Shown here: piece by piece, positions 44,671 through 53,660 of the stretch
How positions within the stretch are numbered: position 1 is the stretch's first letter
Layout of the letters: each line of letters opens with the position of its first letter
DNA from: Pseudomonadota bacterium
GTDB lineage: Bacteria; Pseudomonadota; Alphaproteobacteria; Caulobacterales; Caulobacteraceae
Length of the DNA: 64,000 nucleotides
Assembly (NCBI GenBank): GCA_023451375.1
Contig: JAEXZS010000093.1
Span: forward strand, 5,063 to 69,062
Direction of reading: 5' to 3'
Translations under genes and position numbers: made by a program
Notes under the pieces: model-generated
Database searches by the model: none
Seen by the model: only the letters and a program-made list of their open reading frames with translations
Told to the model about the DNA's origin: nothing

Positions 44671-46920
44671 CTAGAAGCGGACCGACAGGCTGGCCTCGAA
44701 GGTCCGGGGCGCGCCGAGGAAGATCTGGTCGGGGTAGAAGGGATCGCCGTAGCCGGCATAAAGTTCATCTGTGACGTTCTTGGCGCGGAGCGTCAGTTGA
44801 GGCGTCCCAGTCGCGAAGCCGCCGATCACCGGGAGGTCGATGATCGCGAAAAGGTCAGCAGTCGTATAGGCGGGCATCTCGACGGTGTTGCTGTCTGACG
44901 TGTAGCGATCGCCAACATAGGACACGGAAAGCCCAACCTCGACCGGGATTGGGGCGGAGGCGAAGCGATAGGATCCGCCGCCGTTCAGGACCACCGTCGG
45001 GATATTCGGCGGCGTGTTTCCGGAGAAGGATGTGGTCGGCAGAACGTAGTTGTCGTATTCCGCATCGACGTAGGAGGCGTTGCCCCAGAGGTGCAGCGCC
45101 GAATTCGGGCGCAGGTCCGTGGAAACTTCGACACCATGTGAGTTCAGGGTTCCCGCCAGGTTGAGCCGCTGGTTGGCGGCGCCGCCGTAGACATTGGTCC
45201 GCTCGATGTCGAAGACGGATAGGGTGGCCTGACCGCGACCTGACCAGAAGCCGGCCTTGGCGCCCACTTCGTAGCTAGTGCCCTCCGACAGCTCCATGTT
45301 CTGGGTCGGGCTGAGCAGGAAGTAGCTGCCGACTGAAACGTCGCTAGCGGTTGCATACTGACCGTAAAGGGTGACGGCCGGAGCGACATCCCAAGTGAAG
45401 CCGATCCGGCCTGTGACCGGATCCCAGTCGGCGGCGAGCGGGAACCCTGGACGTTGGGTGCCCGTGAGGTCCGCGGAGGTACGGTTGACGTCGAAGCTGT
45501 TGTAGCGAAGGCCGCCGACAATGGCGAAGTTCGGCGTCAGCTCAAGACGATCCTCGATATTGACCGCCAGGCTTTCAAGCTTGGCGGTCTGGACCGTAGT
45601 CGTCAGCGAACCATAGGTTCCGCGCAACGGATTGGTCAGTGAGACCGAGTCACTCGGGAAGTTGGCGGCGCCCGGCCGCATAAAGTCCATGTCGTAATAC
45701 TCGACTGCGACAACCACCCGATTGTTCAGACCGAACAGCTGATGCGCCCAGGTCAGATCGGTGTTGAAGCCGAGGTTTTTCTGATCGTGATGCACATAGA
45801 AGCGTTCGCGATCGACCAGACCGGTGGTGGCGTTGAAGGCGATGACCTCATTGTTGCGCCAGGTGCGGCTGGCGTCATAGCTGTAGGCCATTGCGCGGAT
45901 GGTGACATCGTCCGCCGGCGTCCATTCGACGCCGGCGCGCAACCACGTCTCGTCGATGGTCTTGTCATCGTCGGTGACGTTATAATTGGTTTCCAGCGTC
46001 CGGCGGTCGATCGTGACCGGACCGAGGTTGGTTCCGTTGTAGCTCGACACGTGGGATCCGCGCACAACGCCGCTGGTGGCGTTCGAGCCACTTAACGCCG
46101 CCGAGACGAGCGGCGTACCCTCGTAGATCTCGCCTTCCAGATCCTTGTACTCGGCAGCGATGAAGGCCTTCAGGTCCGGGGTGATCTGGTAGTCGAGACC
46201 GCTGGAAAGATGGCTGTAGCGGACGTGGCTGTCGTCCACGAAACCCTGTTCGTCCGACTGGCTGACGTCGAAGCGATAGTCCAAGCCTTCGACACGCGTG
46301 CTGCCACCAGAGCCGAAGCCGACCCGGTAGGTTCCGCGATCATCGAAGCCCACCAGCAGTTCGCTTTCGATCGGCCCAGAGTGCGGCGCCTTCGTGACGA
46401 AGTTGACCAGACCGCCGACCGCGCCTTGGCCGCCGACGATGGAGGAGGGACCCTTCAGGAACTCGACCCGCTCCAGATTGAACGTGCCCATGTTCATGCC
46501 GGTGAAGTCGGTAGAGCCCAGGTTGATGCCGTTGTGGGTCACGCTGACCTGGGCCATCTGGAAGCCGCGCATGGTGAAGGGCGTGTGCTGGGCCGTGTCG
46601 GCCGAGGTCACGCCGGCGGCGGTGCGGATGGTCTCGACATAGGTGTTGATGCCGAGGCGACGGATGGTCTCGCTGTCGAGCACCTCGACGGTGGCGGGAG
46701 TTTCCCGCGCGGTGAGTGCGAGGCGGCTGCCGATATCGGCGATCGGAGCCGCACGACGCTGACCGGTGACGACGACCTCGTCCAGCTCGGCTGCTTCATT
46801 CAGCTGTGCTCGCGCCTGCGCTTGGGCCATGCCGGGGGCGGCGAGCGCGCCGACGACGACGACGGCGGCCCATGCAAGTGGGGAGGCCGAGGCGCTAAGG
46901 TGGCGGGCGAGATGGAGCAT
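44671..46920 (-). CDS. TonB-dependent siderophore-type receptor
   Basis: A 749-residue outer-membrane receptor. It has a signal peptide cleaved near MAQA, a TonB box region (EAAELDEVVVTGQRR) and a plug (ETPATVEVLDSETIRRLGIN, TPFTMRGFQMAQVSVTHNGI, VEFLKGPSSIVGGQGAVGGL), then a barrel ending LSVRF with terminal Phe. It has no STN domain. It resembles ferrichrome/FhuA-like receptors. The ATG at 46920 has AGGA upstream; an ATG at 46959 is possible. It is divergent from the ABC-DUF3526-PepSY genes and likely imports the same metal chelate. Confidence 0.9.
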   Translation of the reverse strand: MLHLARHLSASASPLAWAAVVVVGALAAPGMAQAQARAQLNEAAELDEVVVTGQRRAAPIADIGSRLALTARETPATVEVLDSETIRRLGINTYVETIRTAAGVTSADTAQHTPFTMRGFQMAQVSVTHNGINLGSTDFTGMNMGTFNLERVEFLKGPSSIVGGQGAVGGLVNFVTKAPHSGPIESELLVGFDDRGTYRVGFGSGGSTRVEGLDYRFDVSQSDEQGFVDDSHVRYSHLSSGLDYQITPDLKAFIAAEYKDLEGEIYEGTPLVSAALSGSNATSGVVRGSHVSSYNGTNLGPVTIDRRTLETNYNVTDDDKTIDETWLRAGVEWTPADDVTIRAMAYSYDASRTWRNNEVIAFNATTGLVDRERFYVHHDQKNLGFNTDLTWAHQLFGLNNRVVVAVEYYDMDFMRPGAANFPSDSVSLTNPLRGTYGSLTTTVQTAKLESLAVNIEDRLELTPNFAIVGGLRYNSFDVNRTSADLTGTQRPGFPLAADWDPVTGRIGFTWDVAPAVTLYGQYATASDVSVGSYFLLSPTQNMELSEGTSYEVGAKAGFWSGRGQATLSVFDIERTNVYGGAANQRLNLAGTLNSHGVEVSTDLRPNSALHLWGNASYVDAEYDNYVLPTTSFSGNTPPNIPTVVLNGGGSYRFASAPIPVEVGLSVSYVGDRYTSDSNTVEMPAYTTADLFAIIDLPVIGGFATGTPQLTLRAKNVTDELYAGYGDPFYPDQIFLGAPRTFEASLSVRF

Positions 46921-47061
46921 GATGGTCCTGAAGAGCTGCCGACGGGACGGCTTCGCCAATACGTGCCTGCCGTCAAGATGAAACGTTATAGTGTAACTTC
47001 GAACGCCGCCTGCTACACCGCCGCCGATCCGCTCGCAAGCGCCCCCAATGGAGACATCGCC

Positions 47062-47790
47062 TTGGACACCGAAACAGCCCCGATCCTCCTGGAAGATGTG
47101 ACCGTCCGTTACGGGGTCCGGCCGGTTCTGCAGGGTCTGTCTCTGCAGGTCGCCGCCGGAACCGTGACCGCTTTGCTCGGAGGCAACGGGGCTGGCAAAT
47201 CAACGACGCTGGCGGCCTTGCTGGGCTTCGTGAAGGCGGAAGCGGGCAAGGTACTTGTGGCCAGCGTCGATCCGGCGAAGACCCCGGACGAGGCCCGTCG
47301 GCAGATCGCCTATCTGCCGGAAAATGTCGCCCTGTACGAACATCTGACCGCGATCGAGAACGCCGAGTATCTGCTGGCCCTGTCCTGCGAACGGCATTCG
47401 CATGACGCGATCACTGCGGCGTTTGGGGACGCGGGCCTGCAGGAGACTGCTTGGGGTCAGCGTCTCGGCGGCTTTTCCAAGGGCATGCGACAGAAGGTGG
47501 CGATCGCCGTGGCCCTTCTCCGACAGACGCCGGTGGTGCTGCTGGATGAGCCCACGTCCGGTCTGGACCCCCAAGCCACGGCGGATTTCAACCTGCTTCT
47601 GGCCCGCGTCCGCGAGCGTGGCGCTGCGGTTTTGATGGTCACGCACGATCTTCTGTCCGCCGCTGACGTGGCGGACCGCATCGCCTTCCTCGAAGGCGGG
47701 CGGATCGTGGCTGACGCCATGGCGACGGGCGTTGATCGGTTCGACGTCCGGGCCCTGCGCGCGCGCTTCGGCGGCAGAGCCGCCGCATGA
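47062..47790 (+). CDS. ABC transporter ATP-binding protein
   Basis: A 242-residue ABC ATPase with Walker A LLGGNGAGKSTTLAALLGF, Q-loop IAYLPENVALYEHLT, signature GGFSKGMRQKVAIAVALL and Walker B VVLLDEPTSGLDP. The pattern is like the NosF/CcmA-type exporter subgroup. The start is set at a TTG with GGAGA eight bases upstream; an ATG at 46978 is in frame. Its stop overlaps the permease start (ATGA). It works with the two DUF3526-type permeases that follow. Confidence 0.92.
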   Translation: MDTETAPILLEDVTVRYGVRPVLQGLSLQVAAGTVTALLGGNGAGKSTTLAALLGFVKAEAGKVLVASVDPAKTPDEARRQIAYLPENVALYEHLTAIENAEYLLALSCERHSHDAITAAFGDAGLQETAWGQRLGGFSKGMRQKVAIAVALLRQTPVVLLDEPTSGLDPQATADFNLLLARVRERGAAVLMVTHDLLSAADVADRIAFLEGGRIVADAMATGVDRFDVRALRARFGGRAAA

Positions 47791-49226
47791 GCAAGACCTT
47801 CCTGATCGCGAAGGATGAACTCCGTCTGATGGCCCGCAACAGGGTCGCGGTGATCGCCTTCATCCTCCTGGTTCTGCTGACCCTCGTGGCGGTGGCTAAC
47901 TCCTGGTCTCAGCAACAGAGTGTTTCGGAGCTTCGCGCGCGTCACGCCGCTGAGGCCCAGACCGCGTTCGAGGCCCAACCGGATCGACACCCGCACCGGG
48001 TGGTTCACTATGGCACCTTCATCTTTCGCCCGCTAAGCCCTCTCGCCGCCTTTGATCCCGGCGTGGACGCCTTCACCGGCAACAGCATGTTTCTGGAGGG
48101 CCACCGCCAGAACACCGCCAATTTCGGCGATGTGCGCCAGAGCTCGATCCTGGTTCGCTTCGGCCAGTTGACCCCGGCCTTCGTTCTGCAGGTCGTCGCG
48201 CCGCTGCTACTCATCTTTCTGGGCTACGGGGTTCTCGCGCGAGAAACGGAGCGGGGAACGGTGCGCCTGCTGATGCTTCAGGGGGCGTCCCGGGGGCAGA
48301 TCGTTCTGGGCAAGGCGCTTGCGCTCGGCCTCGTCGCTGTCCTCGCCGGCCTGCCCGCCATGATCGGCTTCGCCCTGATCGCCGGTCAGCCCGGGGCTTC
48401 CTTGCTCCCGATGCTGACGATTGCACTGGGCTATCTCGCCTATCTGGCGCTCTGGGTCGTGATAATCGTTCTGCTCTCGACGGTGGCTAGGCGGAGTCGG
48501 GACGCCCTGCTTGGTCTCGTCGCCGTCTGGGCGGTACTGGTCGTCCTCGCGCCCCGGATCGCTCCGGACATTGCGAGTGCCGCCACACCGCTTCAGAATC
48601 GATTACAGACCGATATCGCCATCGCCAGCGACCTGCGCGGCATGGGCGATAGCCACAACCCCGACGATCCGCACTTCGCGGCATTCAAACAGTCGGTGCT
48701 CGACCGCTATGGGGTCACGCGGGTCGAGGACCTGCCGGTGAATTATCAGGGCGTCCTGGGCATGGAAGGGGAGCGCCTGACGTCCCAACTGTTCGATCAG
48801 TATGCGGAGGCCAGCTATGGCGCTCAGGAGAGGCAGAATCGGCTAGTGAACGCCGTCGGCGTGGTCAGCCCGGCCATCGCCATTCGTTCGCTCTCAATGG
48901 CGGCGGCCGGCACGGACTTCGCCGCCCATCGTCGGTTTCTGGAGCAGGCTGAAGACTACCGATACGGTCTCGTCCAGCGGTTGAACCGTCTGCAGGCCGA
49001 AGCCGTAAGCTATGCGGACGACACGGCGGAAGACCCGGACGCCGACCGGCGAAGCCGCGTGTCCGCCAGCAATTGGCAGTCCGCGCCCGCCTTCAGCTTC
49101 CAGCCGCCCAGCGGTGCGGAGCTGGCGCGCGGCGCCCTGCCGGGGCTTGGACTCATCCTCGTCTGGCTTGCGCTCGCCGGCACCCTGCTGGCCCTCGGCG
49201 TACGACGTCTGGGAGCGCGCGCATGA
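47787..49226 (+). CDS. ABC transporter permease, DUF3526 type (subunit 1)
   Basis: A 479-residue membrane protein with N-terminal helix FLIAKDELRLMARNRVAVIA and a long periplasmic loop (about residues 45-135). A block of helices follows (FVLQVVAPLLLIFLGYGVLA, KALALGLVAVLAGLPAMIGF, LAYLALWVVIIVLLS), then a second loop and a C-terminal helix (LPGLGLILVWLALAGTLLAL). This is the ABC-2 layout of DUF3526 permeases. It shares the large soluble loop and topology with its neighbour, with which it probably forms a heterodimer. Confidence 0.86.
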   Translation: MSKTFLIAKDELRLMARNRVAVIAFILLVLLTLVAVANSWSQQQSVSELRARHAAEAQTAFEAQPDRHPHRVVHYGTFIFRPLSPLAAFDPGVDAFTGNSMFLEGHRQNTANFGDVRQSSILVRFGQLTPAFVLQVVAPLLLIFLGYGVLARETERGTVRLLMLQGASRGQIVLGKALALGLVAVLAGLPAMIGFALIAGQPGASLLPMLTIALGYLAYLALWVVIIVLLSTVARRSRDALLGLVAVWAVLVVLAPRIAPDIASAATPLQNRLQTDIAIASDLRGMGDSHNPDDPHFAAFKQSVLDRYGVTRVEDLPVNYQGVLGMEGERLTSQLFDQYAEASYGAQERQNRLVNAVGVVSPAIAIRSLSMAAAGTDFAAHRRFLEQAEDYRYGLVQRLNRLQAEAVSYADDTAEDPDADRRSRVSASNWQSAPAFSFQPPSGAELARGALPGLGLILVWLALAGTLLALGVRRLGARA

Positions 49227-50497
49227 CCCTCATTGCTCATGAACTCCGCCTACTTCTGCGTCAGCGCTTGACGATAGCCGCCCTCGCGCTTCTCACCCTG
49301 CTGACGATCTGCGCTGTCTTCGCGGGTGTGGGCGAGGTCTCGCGGCAGCGCGCGGCCATCGCCGCCATCCCCGCCGCTCAAGCCGAGGATATCGGCGCGA
49401 TCGCGGACTGGATCGATCGCGACAAGAACCCCGGCAGCGCCGCTTACTACAGCTTCCATCCCACCTGGGATGCGCCGTCTCCCCTGGCTTTCGCCGCGCT
49501 CGGCATGCGGGACGTGTCGCCTTACATACTGCGGGTGAGGGCTCTGGGTCTCGAGGCCCAGCTCTATGACGGAGACGTGTTCAATCCCGAACTGGCGCTG
49601 CCCGGGCGGTTCGACTTCAGCTTCGTCCTCATCTTCCTGGCGCCCTTGTTCGTCATTGCGTTGTTTCACGATCTGGTCTCGGGCGAGAGGGAGGCTGGGC
49701 GTCTCCGAACTCTCGAGGCGCTGGCGAAGGGTGGTCGCGCCCTGTTGTTCCGTCGGGCCGCCCTGCGTTTCATCCTGCCCTGGACGGCGCTGAGCCTGCC
49801 CTTCTGCGTCGCCGCTGTCCTACAGGCCGTTACCGTTCCGACCGTGCTACTCGTTCTGGTCCTTGTCGCCGCGTATCTGCTTTTCTGGGTCGGCCTTTCC
49901 GCCCTGGTCAGCCGGCTGCGCTGGAGTTCGGTCGCGAACGCAGCGACTTTGGCCGCAGCCTGGCTGGTGCTGGTCCTGATCGTGCCGACCCTCGCCAATG
50001 TGGCGATCAACCGGGCCATTCCTGTGAACCAGGGCGCGGAGATCGCCATGGCTCAGCGCGAGGCGGTCCATGGCGCGTGGGACATCCCGCATGAGGATAC
50101 GATGCGGCGCTTCTACGCCAATCATCCGGAGTGGTCGGACTCAGCTCCGCTCGGTCCGGAGTTCCACTACAAATGGTATTTGGCCTTCCACCAGAACGGC
50201 GACGAAAGCGTCGCGCCTGAGGTGCAGGCCTATCGTGAGGGACTGGAACGTCGTGACCAGACGGCGCGGACGCTCGGATGGATCTTGCCGTCCGTCGGCG
50301 TGCAGGCGGCATTGACGCGTCTGGCGGACACTGACCTCAAGGCGCAATTGGCCTACCAAGATCGTATTCGAGCGTTCCATGAACGCCTGCGGGTCTTCTA
50401 CTACGGCTACCTGTTCTACGACCGTCCGTTTGGTAAGGCCGATTTTGGCCGCGCGCCGAAGTTTGAAGACGGCGCGCCGCCATTGGAGCGGCCGTGA
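49223..50497 (+). CDS. ABC transporter permease, DUF3526 type (subunit 2)
   Basis: A 424-residue membrane protein with N-terminal ELRLLLRQRLTIAALALLTL, a periplasmic loop (ISARYYSFH-like PGSAAYYSFHPTWDAPS) and helices FSFVLIFLAPLFVIALFHDL, SGEREAGRLRTLEALAKGGR (coupling helix region) and VLLVLVLVAAYLLFWVGLSA. A second loop has conserved FYANHPEWSD. Its ATG overlaps the stop of subunit 1 (ATGA). Such paired permeases with a NosF-like ATPase occur next to TonB receptors and PepSY proteins in many alphaproteobacteria; the transported substrate is unknown. Confidence 0.86.
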   Translation: MTLIAHELRLLLRQRLTIAALALLTLLTICAVFAGVGEVSRQRAAIAAIPAAQAEDIGAIADWIDRDKNPGSAAYYSFHPTWDAPSPLAFAALGMRDVSPYILRVRALGLEAQLYDGDVFNPELALPGRFDFSFVLIFLAPLFVIALFHDLVSGEREAGRLRTLEALAKGGRALLFRRAALRFILPWTALSLPFCVAAVLQAVTVPTVLLVLVLVAAYLLFWVGLSALVSRLRWSSVANAATLAAAWLVLVLIVPTLANVAINRAIPVNQGAEIAMAQREAVHGAWDIPHEDTMRRFYANHPEWSDSAPLGPEFHYKWYLAFHQNGDESVAPEVQAYREGLERRDQTARTLGWILPSVGVQAALTRLADTDLKAQLAYQDRIRAFHERLRVFYYGYLFYDRPFGKADFGRAPKFEDGAPPLERP

Positions 50498-50524
50498 CGG
50501 CGACCAACCGGTCCAGAAGATGCG

Positions 50525-51955
50525 ATGACTGAAAGCACCGTGCCCGCAGACGGGCGTCGACCCTTTGAGAGGCTCTATCGCACGATCTGGCGCTGGCGCT
50601 TCTATGCCGATCTGATCGTGTCGCCGTTCTTGCTGATCCTTGCGGTGACGGGGGCGATCTATCTGTTCAACGACGAGATCAACGACGCCCTCCAACCCGA
50701 TCAAAGGTCCGTAGCCGATGCGCCCATTTTGCCGACCAGTCGGCTGATCGGGGCGGCGCTGGCGGACTATCCCGGAGGATCGGTCACCCGCATCGACATT
50801 CCGACCGAATCGGGTCGAAGCGCCGTGGTCTTCATCACGCCGACTTCGGGCGACCCCGAGCGGATCCACGTCGATCCCGGGACAGCCCAAGTGTTGACCT
50901 CCTTCGTCTATCCCCGGACCGTCGTCGGCTTCGCGGACGTCTTCCACGGCTCCTTGATGATGGGCCACCGCGGTGACGCCCTCGTAGAACTGATGGCGTG
51001 CTGGGGCCTGATCCTCGTCGTCACCGGCCTGTATCTCTGGTGGCCGCGCAACGGAAGAAGGATCATCGGGGTGCTGGCTCCCGACTTGCGGACGCGGGGG
51101 CGTAAGATGTAGCGAGATATCCACGCCGTCGTCGGGGCCTGGACAGCCGTCCTGATCGCCTTCCTGATCCTGACCGGATTGCCGTGGGCGACGGTCTGGG
51201 GCGGCCTCTTGAAGACTACGACGGACGCATTGGGGATCGGTTATCCAGCCGACTACCGAATACACGGTGCGGTTCCCGCCGCGAGCAGCGCTCCGCCGCC
51301 TCAGACAATGGCGCAAGCCACGGGCGAAGCGCCTTGGACGCTCGAGAATGCGCGAATGCCCAAGTCAGACCCTCATGCCGAACATCATGGAGGTGGGAAG
51401 GGCATAGTCAGGGACGCGCCTCAGGTCGGCATCGGCGTGGACGGCGCAGTTGAGGCGCTCAATGCTGCGGGAATGACCACCGCCTATCGGCTGACGCTGC
51501 CGACGGGACCAGAGGGGGTCTACACCGCCTTCACCTATCCGGACCGTCCCGAAGGCCAGCGCACGCTGCACGTCGATCAGTATTCTGGACGCATCCTCGG
51601 GGACATCCACTTCACCGACTATGGCTGGGCGGCCAAGGCGGTCGAGCTGGGCGTCCAGCTCCACATGGGCAACTACTTCGGGCGGGCGAACCAGATCGTT
51701 ATGCTGATCGCCTGCCTGGGCGTGATCATACTGTCCATCACCGGTCCCGTCTTGGGGTGGATGCGACGCCCGAAAGGAAGGCTCGGCGCGCCTCGCGAGC
51801 TAGAGCCCCTCAGGCTGCGAACAGTGGGCTTGATGACCCTCGGCCTAGCCGTGATTTCTCCGCTTGCTGGCCTGTCTCTGGCGTTGGTCCTTGGAGGCGA
51901 TGTGGTTCTCAACCGCCTTCGAGGGATGGCCAAGAGCACAGGCGACACCGCTTAG
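50525..51955 (+). pseudogene. PepSY-associated TM protein, split by in-frame amber
   Basis: The frame continues unbroken over 476 codons except for TAG at 51110-51112. The first half has RTIWRWRFYADLIVSPFLLI (helix 1), ALVELMACWGLILVVTGLYL (helix 2) and ends GRRIIGVLAPDLRTRGRKM. The second continues RDIHAVVGAWTAVLIAFLIL (helix 3), then WGLLKTTTD and helix 4 (NQIVMLIACLGVIILSITGP). Members normally read R-x-x-W-R-D-x-H here, so TGG probably became TAG. PepSY proteins of this type are inner-membrane partners of siderophore receptors, possibly ferric reductases. Confidence 0.85.
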
Positions 51956-52037
51956 GCGAGGAGTAGAGCATTCGGAAGGATGCTGCCGAGGCCGATGTCG
52001 CCTTCCTGGTAGTATGTTGGGGCCCACTTCTGGCGCA

Positions 52038-53648
52038 TCACGGAGCTTCGCCGCCCCCCGAGCGAGGGGGGCTGCAGGTGAAGTTCGCCGCCTGTCTGGC
52101 CGCCGCTGGATCGTCTCTCGGACCCGTGTATCGCGGGTACTGCGGGTAACGACACAGGGGGAGCGAGCGTGAGGCTTGGCCGTCTGAAACCAGCGTCTCC
52201 GCCACGAGAGTTTCAGGGGCGGTGTCTGCGGTGACCCACTGATCGAGCGAGGTCAGGAGGTCGGTCTGGTCGGGGCCCGCGCCGCCGTTACAGTGGTTGA
52301 CCCCGGGCGCGAGGTAGAGGCGGGTGCTGGTGGCCGCGGTATCCGGGCCGACCACCTGCTCCATGCGAGCCATGTAATCGACCGTTGTTTCGGCGCTCAC
52401 GGCGGCGTCAGAGCCGCCATGCCAGACGATCAGCTTGCCGCCTCGTCGGATGAAGGGGCGAATATCCGGGTCAGTGGCGTCGTTGAGGGCGGCCATGGCG
52501 TCCAGGGCTTCCGGCGAACGGTCCCATGGCGCGTACGACAGCGAGTCCGCGGCGGGATCGCCGCCCAGATAGTACCGGACTGTCGTGTCCTGCATGACGT
52601 AGTAGCCGCTCTGGCGAACGTCCCCGTTGCCGGTGGCCCAGAGGCCAAAGCCCGCCGGGTCGTCTTCATTGCCGGACAGGGCGTAGCCCTTGTTCGAATA
52701 GGTCGCCGAAGCGCCCCTGAAGATCAGGTCGGTCGTCCAGGTCCTCACAACGGCGAGCTGGGCATCGGACAGGCAGGTGTCGCCGGTGTCGCGTCCTCCC
52801 TCGCAGCGCAGGTCTTCCAGCCTGATCCTTTCGGGCGTGCAGGCCGCACGGTTGGCGACGATCCCGTCCGCCAGGCCATCGAGATCGTCGCAGGCCTCCC
52901 GCACATCCCGCGCCAACAAGGTCGTTTTCGCGGGGCTAATGGCGCCGCCCCGCGCGGCCGCCATCCTCGCCGTGGTGTTGAACGCCCCCATGAACCCGAC
53001 CCAGTTGAAGGCCGGGGCTCGCGCGATCACGCCATCGAACAGGTCGGGATTGCGCTGAACCGCCATCAAGGCCTCGCGACCGCCGGTGGAACAGCCCTCG
53101 AAATAGGACCTCGACGGCGGGGCACCGTAGGCGATCGAGAGAACCTCAATCGTCCGAGCCATCACCGCCGGGACCGCTTCGCTGCCAAAGAGGCGTGCGG
53201 CGTGCGGATCGTTCTCGACAAAGGCCGCCGACATTCCGGTCGGGTCCTGATGGCCGGAATCGCTGACCACCTGGGCATATCCCTGCATGAGAGGAGCGAC
53301 AGCCAGCTCTGGCAGGACACCGTTGTAGCCGCCGCCTCCACCGTAATAGAGCTTGCCGTTCCATGCCGTCGGCAGGCGGATTTCGAAATTGAGTTTCGGG
53401 GCGATCACGCCCCGGACCCTGCAATAGGCCGGCGTGGCGCCGGTCGCGGCTACCCGCTCGGTCGACAGTCTCGAGCCGCCGACCGTCCTGCCCGCCAGCT
53501 CCTCGCACAGGGTCGCGCCCGAGGCTGACGGCGATCCGAACGCATCGCCCGGACGGCTTTCCGCCGCTGCCGGGGCAGCGGCGGCGGAGCCTGCGATGGC
53601 CGAGAACAGGAGCGCCATGACGCTCGCGGAATGGAGTCCCTTGCTCAT
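52038..53648 (-). CDS. Tannase/feruloyl esterase family hydrolase
   Basis: A 536-residue secreted esterase with a signal peptide (about residues 1-24). It has the CS-D-HC arrangement: Ser beside Cys in YFEGCSTGGREALMAVQRNP, Asp in VWHGGSDAAVSAE, and His next to Cys in APGVNHCNGGAGPDQTDLL. The paired Cys residues form the disulfide bridging Ser and His in this family. Further Cys (NFTCSPP at the end, TLCEELAGRT at the start) fits extra disulfides. Substrate (plant phenolic esters, or terephthalate-like esters) is not decided. It follows the TonB receptor gene on the same strand. Confidence 0.9.
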   Translation of the reverse strand: MSKGLHSASVMALLFSAIAGSAAAAPAAAESRPGDAFGSPSASGATLCEELAGRTVGGSRLSTERVAATGATPAYCRVRGVIAPKLNFEIRLPTAWNGKLYYGGGGGYNGVLPELAVAPLMQGYAQVVSDSGHQDPTGMSAAFVENDPHAARLFGSEAVPAVMARTIEVLSIAYGAPPSRSYFEGCSTGGREALMAVQRNPDLFDGVIARAPAFNWVGFMGAFNTTARMAAARGGAISPAKTTLLARDVREACDDLDGLADGIVANRAACTPERIRLEDLRCEGGRDTGDTCLSDAQLAVVRTWTTDLIFRGASATYSNKGYALSGNEDDPAGFGLWATGNGDVRQSGYYVMQDTTVRYYLGGDPAADSLSYAPWDRSPEALDAMAALNDATDPDIRPFIRRGGKLIVWHGGSDAAVSAETTVDYMARMEQVVGPDTAATSTRLYLAPGVNHCNGGAGPDQTDLLTSLDQWVTADTAPETLVAETLVSDGQASRSLPLCRYPQYPRYTGPRDDPAAARQAANFTCSPPRSGGGEAP

Positions 53649-53660
53649 CGCATCATCCCT

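Noticed and set aside
46210..47061. Extension of the ABC ATPase by 284 residues to 46210.
   Set aside because: That stretch is antisense to the TonB receptor gene and reads like its shadow; the ATPase domain begins with the TTG/GTG region at 47062-47098.
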